Assembly (NCBI GenBank): GCA_026874595.1
Contig: CM049311.1
Coordinates: 16,211,676 to 16,275,675, forward strand
DNA length: 64,000 nt
Direction of reading: 5' to 3'
Source: Sipunculus nudus
Taxonomy: Eukaryota > Annelida > Sipuncula > Golfingiida > Sipunculidae
Positions within the stretch are counted from its first letter, which is position 1. Each line of letters opens with the position of its first letter. Positions 63,901-64,000 of this stretch are shown here, one piece after another. The notes under the pieces are model-generated. The model made no database searches. It was not told the origin of the DNA and saw nothing but the letters and a program-made list of their open reading frames with translations. Made by a program: the position numbers and the translations under genes.

Positions 63901-64000
63901 AAGTGAAGTTAGAAGGGTCATATCTATCAAATTAAAGACCCAGTTTTTGCATGAAAGGGGATTACAAATTTATTATATTTAAGTGGCTCCGACCACAACA
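1..64000 (+). CDS. Interior of a giant mucin-like gene built from tandem symmetric exons (partial at both ends)
   Basis: Seen: 51 copies (50 complete) of a 60-nt exon (types A and B), each preceded by a pyrimidine/T-rich tract ending in AG and followed by GTAAGC. All enter after codon base 1 and leave after codon base 1, so they join freely in frame. Each encodes two 10-residue units rich in Thr, Pro and Ala. Known: such tracts are typical of secreted or membrane mucins and mucin-like surface proteins that carry dense O-glycans on Thr. Inferred: the window is one transcription unit read left to right, giving about 1,000 residues of repeat if only A and B exons are joined. C, D, E and F elements lie in the introns and may be relics or alternative exons. 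No start, signal peptide, anchor or polyadenylation site can be assigned. A run of separate short genes is possible but unlikely, because no promoter or first exon recurs. Confidence 0.72.
992..1051 (+). CDS. Exon A copy 1, mucin-like 60-nt exon
   Basis: The acceptor is TATATTTCAG and the donor is G|GTAAGC. Read in phase 1 it gives V-APTTTPATT followed by V-APTTTPATT. The two 30-nt halves are themselves duplicates. The intron to the next B exon is 499 nt. The VV form of residues 1 and 11 marks this lineage, shared with copies 2–4, 7 and 17. Confidence 0.82.
1052..1550 (+). other. A-to-B intron (representative, 499 nt)
   Basis: A GT–AG intron. It contains the F element (acceptor GCAG at 1202–1205, candidate segment 1206–1303) and an AATAAA near 1110. 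Every A-to-B intron in the window is 496–499 nt, so the length is tightly kept across lineages. Confidence 0.75.
1206..1303 (+). other. F element: candidate exon or relic ending in a stop
   Basis: It begins at an acceptor (TTCATGCAG) 155 nt after exon A. In phase 1 it reads 32 residues, ending in a hydrophobic run (IFCLPIFVSMYLI) and a TAG stop. The same reading is open after A copies 1–5, 7, 11, 12, 15, 17, 21–23, 26–28 and 31. In the other modules TGG is TAG and it ends after 17 residues. No donor is needed if it is terminal. Substitutions between lineages are mostly amino-acid changing, which favours a relic. Confidence 0.25.
1551..1610 (+). CDS. Exon B copy 1, mucin-like 60-nt exon
   Basis: The acceptor is ATTCTTCAG and the donor is G|GTAAGC. 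It encodes V-APTTTPATT then V-APTTPAATT in phase 1–1. Relative to exon A, 7 of 9 base differences are synonymous. The D element starts 65 nt further on; the next A is 2,665 nt away if C and D are skipped. Confidence 0.82.
1675..1814 (+). pseudogene. Element D copy 1, frameshifted (10-A run)
   Basis: The acceptor is AATTGCAG and the donor is G|GTAAAC. The A run after AGAG has 10 bases instead of 8, so phase-1 reading meets TAG within about nine codons. It also carries private changes: TGG to GGG, CTA to TTA, and AAT in place of TAT. Confidence 0.45.
1815..2663 (+). other. D-to-C spacer (representative, 849 nt)
   Basis: It holds the E acceptor-led segment at 2055 and module backbone. The right part (from about 2,430) is homologous to the backbone at about 260–440. 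I see no other exon-like element on the + strand. Minus-strand ORFs here are not supported. Confidence 0.6.
2055..2074 (+). other. E element: acceptor followed by six codons and a stop
   Basis: A strong acceptor (TTTTTTCTTACAG) precedes TG CTG ATA GAT CCT GTA TAA. In the shared phase 1 this would add V-L-I-D-P-V and stop. It recurs 240–241 nt after the end of every D whose spacing I measured (5336, 8617, 11909, 14339, 25200). It could be a terminal exon joined to D, but no clear polyadenylation signal follows within several hundred bases. Confidence 0.22.
2664..2724 (+). pseudogene. Element C copy 1, decayed relative of exon A
   Basis: 61 nt after a GCTTTAG acceptor. It starts like A (V-I-P-M-T-T) but has one extra base in the second half, which breaks the 60-nt phase symmetry. 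This is the only C copy with a GT donor (TCCG|GTAAGC) and with ATG rather than AGG at codon 4. Confidence 0.65.
3161..3176. other. Deletion junction that removed an A exon (first copy)
   Basis: Compared with 13025–13375, about 335 bp including an entire A exon and its splice sites is missing between GAATGTAAA and TGACAACAC. The short string AATGT lies near both ends of the lost segment, which fits a microhomology or slippage deletion. Confidence 0.75.
4276..4335 (+). CDS. Exon A copy 2
   Basis: VV form, identical in residues to copy 1. TTTCAG acceptor, GTAAGC donor. The intron to B copy 2 is 498 nt (one T fewer before that B). Confidence 0.82.
4834..4893 (+). CDS. Exon B copy 2
   Basis: The second half reads V-APTAPAATT because ACA is GCA, a private Thr-to-Ala change. 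The first alanine codon is followed by CCC, not CCA, as in most B copies. The intron to the next A is 2,662 nt. Confidence 0.8.
4958..5095 (+). CDS. Candidate exon D copy 2, intact (8-A run)
   Basis: 138 nt, phase 1–1. It reads G-S-S-T-K-R-K-K-I-E-S-D-R..., then FEIYLTFDATWNKTSLLCHA and NVILDTNDI before a G|GTAAAC donor. It has one N-glycosylation sequon (NKT) and one cysteine. The pattern LTF-x-A...SLLCHA loosely resembles the E–F strands of an Ig-like domain; this is only a motif-level guess. If the donor is ignored, the frame runs on to TGA at 5143–5145. Seven sister copies are frameshifted, so constitutive use is doubtful. Confidence 0.38.
5944..6004 (+). pseudogene. Element C copy 2
   Basis: 61 nt with a GC donor (TCCG|GCAAGC). 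It reads VIPRTTLATNVAPTHNSSNI and then loses phase. Confidence 0.65.
6441..6456. other. Deletion junction that removed an A exon (second copy)
   Basis: Same junction sequence as at 3161, so the deletion predates amplification of the 3.28-kb unit. Confidence 0.75.
7556..7615 (+). CDS. Exon A copy 3
   Basis: VV form, TTTCAG acceptor, GTAAGC donor, 499-nt intron to B copy 3. Confidence 0.82.
8115..8174 (+). CDS. Exon B copy 3
   Basis: V-APTTTPATT then V-APTTPAATT. Standard splice sites. 2,673 nt to the next A exon. Confidence 0.82.
8239..8376 (+). CDS. Candidate exon D copy 3, intact
   Basis: 8-A run, open across 138 nt. Residue 13 is Thr (ACA) where copy 2 has Arg (AGA). Confidence 0.38.
9225..9285 (+). 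pseudogene. Element C copy 3
   Basis: 61 nt, GC donor, same reading as copy 2. Confidence 0.65.
9731..9748. other. Deletion junction that removed an A exon (third copy)
   Basis: Same junction as at 3161 and 6441. It is absent from the following cassette, where the A exon at 13278 is retained. Confidence 0.75.
10848..10907 (+). CDS. Exon A copy 4
   Basis: VV form, last of the 3.28-kb lineage. 499-nt intron to B copy 4. Confidence 0.82.
11407..11466 (+). CDS. Exon B copy 4
   Basis: V-APTTTPATT then V-APTTPAATT. 1,811 nt to the next A, shorter than for B copies 1–3 because the A-less module is absent. Confidence 0.82.
11531..11668 (+). CDS. Candidate exon D copy 4, intact
   Basis: 8-A run, Thr at residue 13, open to the G|GTAAAC donor. 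Confidence 0.38.
12517..12577 (+). pseudogene. Element C copy 4
   Basis: 61 nt, GC donor, frame lost in the second half. Confidence 0.65.
13278..13337 (+). CDS. Exon A copy 5 (V/E form)
   Basis: Residue 11 is Glu (GAG) instead of Val. The first half uses ACC ACA ACA codons instead of ACG ACA ACT, all synonymous. This V/E form dominates the rest of the window. 499-nt intron to B copy 5. Confidence 0.82.
13837..13896 (+). CDS. Exon B copy 5
   Basis: V-APTTTPATT then V-APTTPAATT, standard splice sites. 1,813 nt to the next A. Confidence 0.82.
13961..14098 (+). CDS. Candidate exon D copy 5, intact
   Basis: 8-A run. The third codon is TCG (synonymous), a marker shared with copies 6, 10 and 11. 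Thr at residue 13. Confidence 0.38.
14949..15009 (+). pseudogene. Element C copy 5
   Basis: 61 nt, GC donor. Confidence 0.65.
15010..15709 (+). other. C-to-A spacer (representative, 700 nt)
   Basis: It starts like the intron after exon A and contains a decayed counterpart of the F element. At the F acceptor position CAG is disrupted (TCATGAGAAG), and no open phase-1 segment follows. Further on is the cryptic acceptor string found in every module. No supported exon. Confidence 0.6.
15710..15769 (+). CDS. Exon A copy 6 (V/E form)
   Basis: TTTCAG acceptor, GTAAGC donor. The next exon is another A, 1,135 nt away, with no B/D/C between. The F element after this copy is truncated by TAG. Confidence 0.82.
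15770..16904 (+). other. A-to-A intron of an A-only module (representative, 1,135 nt)
   Basis: It contains a stop-containing F element, the backbone with the cryptic acceptor-like string, and AATAAA strings. Relative to an ABDC cassette it lacks the B-D-E-C segment entirely, and I see no remnant of B. Confidence 0.65.
16905..16964 (+). CDS. Exon A copy 7 (VV form)
   Basis: Belongs to the lineage of copies 1–4. Upstream it reads GATTAAAAATTT rather than GATTACAAATTT, a change in a possible branch-point area. 499-nt intron to B copy 6. Confidence 0.8.
17464..17523 (+). CDS. Exon B copy 6
   Basis: V-APTTTPATT then V-APTTPAATT. 1,811 nt to the next A. Confidence 0.82.
17588..17725 (+). CDS. Candidate exon D copy 6, intact
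   Basis: 8-A run, TCG third codon, Arg at residue 13. Confidence 0.38.
18574..18634 (+). pseudogene. Element C copy 6
   Basis: 61 nt, GC donor. Confidence 0.65.
19335..19394 (+). CDS. Exon A copy 8 (V/E form)
   Basis: First of three A exons in a row. 1,134-nt intron to copy 9. Confidence 0.82.
20529..20588 (+). CDS. Exon A copy 9 (VV form)
   Basis: Uses the ACC ACA ACA codons of the V/E lineage but has GTG at residue 11, so it is intermediate between lineages. 1,133-nt intron to copy 10. Confidence 0.82.
21722..21781 (+). CDS. Exon A copy 10 (VV form)
   Basis: GCC instead of GCT at residue 12 (synonymous) marks this lineage (copies 10, 14, 20, 25, 30). 496-nt intron to B copy 7. Confidence 0.82.
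22278..22337 (+). CDS. Exon B copy 7 (Thr-to-Ile form)
   Basis: First half V-APTTIPATT because ACT is ATT. This variant is always followed by a 9-A frameshifted D. 1,802 nt to the next A. Confidence 0.8.
22402..22540 (+). pseudogene. Element D copy 7, frameshifted (9-A run)
   Basis: 139 nt. In phase 1 the extra A leads to AAT AGA ATC AGA TAG, a stop about 12 codons in. Asn replaces Tyr in the ancestral frame (ATC AAT CTA). Confidence 0.45.
23390..23450 (+). pseudogene. Element C copy 7
   Basis: 61 nt, GC donor. Confidence 0.65.
24140..24199 (+). CDS. Exon A copy 11 (V/E form)
   Basis: Standard sites. 499-nt intron to B copy 8. The F element after it is open for 32 codons. Confidence 0.82.
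24699..24758 (+). CDS. Exon B copy 8
   Basis: V-APTTTPATT then V-APTTPAATT. 1,812 nt to the next A. Confidence 0.82.
24823..24960 (+). CDS. Candidate exon D copy 8, intact
   Basis: 8-A run, Thr at residue 13. After the donor the sequence is GTAAACAC, where copies 2–6 have GTAAACCC. Confidence 0.38.
25810..25870 (+). pseudogene. Element C copy 8 (variant)
   Basis: 61 nt, GC donor. It has GTA for CTA and AAC for CAC, markers shared with copies 14, 17 and 19. Confidence 0.65.
26571..26630 (+). CDS. Exon A copy 12 (V/E form) with an AAG acceptor
   Basis: The acceptor is TATATTTAAG, with the usual C at -3 changed to A. AAG acceptors are the weaker kind, so this exon may be skipped often; because it is symmetric, skipping keeps the frame. 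1,135-nt intron to copy 13. Confidence 0.7.
27766..27825 (+). CDS. Exon A copy 13 (VV form)
   Basis: Duplicate of copy 9 within the 7,237-bp repeat. 1,133-nt intron to copy 14. Confidence 0.82.
28959..29018 (+). CDS. Exon A copy 14 (VV form)
   Basis: Duplicate of copy 10 with the GCC marker. 496-nt intron to B copy 9. Confidence 0.82.
29515..29574 (+). CDS. Exon B copy 9 (Thr-to-Ile form)
   Basis: V-APTTIPATT first half. 1,802 nt to the next A. Confidence 0.8.
29639..29777 (+). pseudogene. Element D copy 9, frameshifted (9-A run)
   Basis: 139 nt. It carries CTT for CAT (His to Leu in the ancestral frame), a marker shared only with copy 18. Confidence 0.45.
30627..30687 (+). pseudogene. Element C copy 9
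   Basis: 61 nt, GC donor. Confidence 0.65.
31377..31436 (+). CDS. Exon A copy 15 (V/E form)
   Basis: Opens the second 18.1-kb copy; counterpart of copy 5. 499-nt intron to B copy 10. Confidence 0.82.
31936..31995 (+). CDS. Exon B copy 10
   Basis: Standard V-APTTTPATT then V-APTTPAATT. 1,814 nt to the next A. Confidence 0.82.
32060..32197 (+). CDS. Candidate exon D copy 10, intact
   Basis: 8-A run, TCG third codon, Thr at residue 13. Same as copy 5. Confidence 0.38.
33048..33108 (+). pseudogene. Element C copy 10
   Basis: 61 nt, GC donor. Confidence 0.65.
33810..33869 (+). CDS. Exon A copy 16 (V/E form)
   Basis: Counterpart of copy 6. 1,135-nt intron to copy 17. Confidence 0.82.
35005..35064 (+). 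CDS. Exon A copy 17 (VV form)
   Basis: Counterpart of copy 7, with the same GATTAAAAATTT change upstream. 499-nt intron to B copy 11. Confidence 0.8.
35564..35623 (+). CDS. Exon B copy 11
   Basis: Standard form. 1,811 nt to the next A. Confidence 0.82.
35688..35825 (+). CDS. Candidate exon D copy 11, intact
   Basis: 8-A run, TCG third codon, Arg at residue 13. Same as copy 6. Confidence 0.38.
36674..36734 (+). pseudogene. Element C copy 11
   Basis: 61 nt, GC donor. Confidence 0.65.
37435..37494 (+). CDS. Exon A copy 18 (V/E form)
   Basis: Counterpart of copy 8. 1,134-nt intron to copy 19. Confidence 0.82.
38629..38688 (+). CDS. Exon A copy 19 (VV form)
   Basis: Counterpart of copy 9. 1,133-nt intron to copy 20. 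Confidence 0.82.
39822..39881 (+). CDS. Exon A copy 20 (VV form)
   Basis: Counterpart of copy 10, with the GCC marker. 496-nt intron to B copy 12. Confidence 0.82.
40378..40437 (+). CDS. Exon B copy 12 (Thr-to-Ile form)
   Basis: V-APTTIPATT first half. 1,802 nt to the next A. Confidence 0.8.
40502..40640 (+). pseudogene. Element D copy 12, frameshifted (9-A run)
   Basis: 139 nt, early TAG in phase 1. Keeps CAT, unlike copies 9 and 18. Confidence 0.45.
41490..41550 (+). pseudogene. Element C copy 12
   Basis: 61 nt, GC donor. Confidence 0.65.
42240..42299 (+). CDS. Exon A copy 21 (V/E form)
   Basis: First A of the extra 2,420-bp cassette. 499-nt intron to B copy 13. Confidence 0.82.
42799..42858 (+). 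CDS. Exon B copy 13
   Basis: Standard form. 1,801 nt to the next A. Confidence 0.82.
42923..43060 (+). CDS. Candidate exon D copy 13, intact
   Basis: 8-A run, Thr at residue 13, GTAAACAC after the donor as in copy 8. Downstream sequence switches to the 9-A lineage, making this a recombinant cassette. Confidence 0.38.
43910..43970 (+). pseudogene. Element C copy 13
   Basis: 61 nt, GC donor. Confidence 0.65.
44660..44719 (+). CDS. Exon A copy 22 (V/E form)
   Basis: 2,420 bp after copy 21. 499-nt intron to B copy 14. Confidence 0.82.
45219..45278 (+). CDS. Exon B copy 14
   Basis: Standard form. 1,812 nt to the next A. Confidence 0.82.
45343..45480 (+). CDS. Candidate exon D copy 14, intact
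   Basis: 8-A run, Thr at residue 13. Confidence 0.38.
46330..46390 (+). pseudogene. Element C copy 14 (variant)
   Basis: 61 nt, GC donor, GTA and AAC markers as in copy 8. Confidence 0.65.
47091..47150 (+). CDS. Exon A copy 23 (V/E form) with an AAG acceptor
   Basis: Acceptor TATATTTAAG, as in copy 12. 1,135-nt intron to copy 24. The following F element has a private TTT-to-TTG change (GTTGGTAAAG) shared with the copy after A 28. Confidence 0.7.
48286..48345 (+). CDS. Exon A copy 24 (VV form)
   Basis: Counterpart of copy 13. 1,133-nt intron to copy 25. Confidence 0.82.
49479..49538 (+). CDS. Exon A copy 25 (VV form)
   Basis: Counterpart of copy 14, with the GCC marker. 496-nt intron to B copy 15. 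Confidence 0.82.
50035..50094 (+). CDS. Exon B copy 15 (Thr-to-Ile form)
   Basis: V-APTTIPATT first half. 1,802 nt to the next A. Confidence 0.8.
50159..50297 (+). pseudogene. Element D copy 15, frameshifted (9-A run)
   Basis: 139 nt, early TAG. Has CAT where copies 9 and 18 have CTT. Confidence 0.45.
51147..51207 (+). pseudogene. Element C copy 15
   Basis: 61 nt, GC donor. Confidence 0.65.
51897..51956 (+). CDS. Exon A copy 26 (V/E form)
   Basis: Opens the second 9,657-bp copy. 499-nt intron to B copy 16. Confidence 0.82.
52456..52515 (+). CDS. Exon B copy 16
   Basis: Standard form. 1,801 nt to the next A. Confidence 0.82.
52580..52717 (+). CDS. Candidate exon D copy 16, intact
   Basis: 8-A run, Thr at residue 13. 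Same as copy 13. Confidence 0.38.
53567..53627 (+). pseudogene. Element C copy 16
   Basis: 61 nt, GC donor. Confidence 0.65.
54317..54376 (+). CDS. Exon A copy 27 (V/E form)
   Basis: 2,420 bp after copy 26. 499-nt intron to B copy 17. Confidence 0.82.
54876..54935 (+). CDS. Exon B copy 17
   Basis: Standard form. 1,812 nt to the next A. Confidence 0.82.
55000..55137 (+). CDS. Candidate exon D copy 17, intact
   Basis: 8-A run, Thr at residue 13. Confidence 0.38.
55987..56047 (+). pseudogene. Element C copy 17 (variant)
   Basis: 61 nt, GC donor, GTA and AAC markers. Confidence 0.65.
56748..56807 (+). CDS. Exon A copy 28 (V/E form) with an AAG acceptor
   Basis: Acceptor ATTTAAG, as in copies 12 and 23. 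1,135-nt intron to copy 29. Confidence 0.7.
57943..58002 (+). CDS. Exon A copy 29 (VV form)
   Basis: Counterpart of copy 24. 1,133-nt intron to copy 30. Confidence 0.82.
59136..59195 (+). CDS. Exon A copy 30 (VV form)
   Basis: Counterpart of copy 25, with the GCC marker. 496-nt intron to B copy 18. Confidence 0.82.
59692..59751 (+). CDS. Exon B copy 18 (Thr-to-Ile form)
   Basis: V-APTTIPATT first half. 1,802 nt to the next A. Confidence 0.8.
59816..59954 (+). pseudogene. Element D copy 18, frameshifted (9-A run)
   Basis: 139 nt, early TAG. Carries the CTT marker of copy 9, 30,177 bp away. Confidence 0.45.
60804..60864 (+). pseudogene. Element C copy 18
   Basis: 61 nt, GC donor. Confidence 0.65.
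61554..61613 (+). CDS. Exon A copy 31 (V/E form)
   Basis: Last complete A. 499-nt intron to B copy 19. Confidence 0.82.
62113..62172 (+). CDS. Exon B copy 19
   Basis: Standard form. 1,811 nt to the next A. Confidence 0.82.
62237..62373 (+). pseudogene. Element D copy 19, frameshifted (7-A run)
   Basis: 137 nt. One A too few gives AGA AAA AAA TAG, a stop within nine codons. Thr codon (ACA) at residue 13 places it in the otherwise intact lineage, so this loss is independent of the 9-A and 10-A copies. Confidence 0.45.
63223..63283 (+). pseudogene. Element C copy 19 (variant)
   Basis: 61 nt, GC donor, GTA and AAC markers. Confidence 0.65.
63984..64000 (+). CDS. Exon A copy 32, partial at window edge, AAG acceptor
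   Basis: Only the first 17 bases are present, after TATATTTAAG. Position and acceptor match copies 12, 23 and 28. Confidence 0.65.

Larger units (their letters stand above)
61554..64000. repeat. Partial next unit at the right window edge
   Basis: An ABDC cassette plus the first 17 bases of the next A exon. It is a mosaic: the region before A resembles the 31377 cassette, C resembles the 25810/46330/55987 copies, and D has a private 7-A run. Confidence 0.85.

Noticed and set aside
1-64000. CRISPR array or bacterial repeat locus
   Set aside because: Repeat units are kilobases long with exon–intron structure; no short direct repeats with unique spacers and no cas-like genes.
1-64000. Transposon-driven amplification
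   Set aside because: I saw no transposase, reverse transcriptase or integrase coding sequence, no terminal inverted repeats at unit edges and no target-site duplications. Unit edges are arbitrary, as in unequal exchange.
1-64000. tRNA, rRNA or other structured RNA genes
   Set aside because: No cloverleaf-like or rRNA-like sequence was recognised on either strand by eye.

Overview
The window is metazoan-type nuclear DNA and looks like the interior of one very large intron-containing gene on the + strand. It is AT-rich and carries canonical GT–AG introns with pyrimidine-rich acceptors. It has no prokaryotic gene layout and no long ORFs, rRNA, tRNA or transposase genes. I cannot name the species; an AT-rich invertebrate is a guess from composition only. 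No promoter, first exon, signal-peptide exon or convincing last exon is visible, so both gene ends lie outside.

The coding content I can support is a long series of tiny symmetric exons. Exon A has 32 copies (the last cut by the window edge) and exon B has 19. Each is exactly 60 nt and phase 1–1, and each encodes two 10-residue Thr/Pro/Ala units (VAPTTTPATT, with V/E, T/I and other variants). Any A or B can be spliced to any other without breaking the frame. The 50 complete copies would give about 1,000 residues of mucin-like, probably heavily O-glycosylated repeat.

Three other exon-like elements recur. D is a 138-nt, phase 1–1 candidate exon 64 nt after each B. It is intact in 12 copies and frameshifted in 7 by the length of one poly-A run. 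C is a decayed 61-nt relative of A with a 1-nt insertion and, in 18 of 19 copies, a GC donor. E and F are acceptor-led segments in the same phase that reach a stop codon, so they are either relics or alternative 3' ends.

Layout: 1–10.8 kb is a 3.28-kb tandem repeat (A, B, D, C, then a module that lost its A exon by a deletion of about 335 bp). From 10.8 kb to the end the same modules are arranged as A-B-D-C cassettes (about 2.42 kb) and A-only modules (about 1.19 kb). These form nested higher-order repeats: an 18.1-kb copy pair (about 13.3–43 kb), a 7,237-bp repeat within it, and a 9,657-bp repeat (about 42.2–61.6 kb). The last equals 7,237 plus an extra 2,420-bp cassette. Copies are nearly identical, which implies recent unequal exchange and makes in-frame length variation of the protein likely.

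All function statements are inference from sequence; no homology search was possible.
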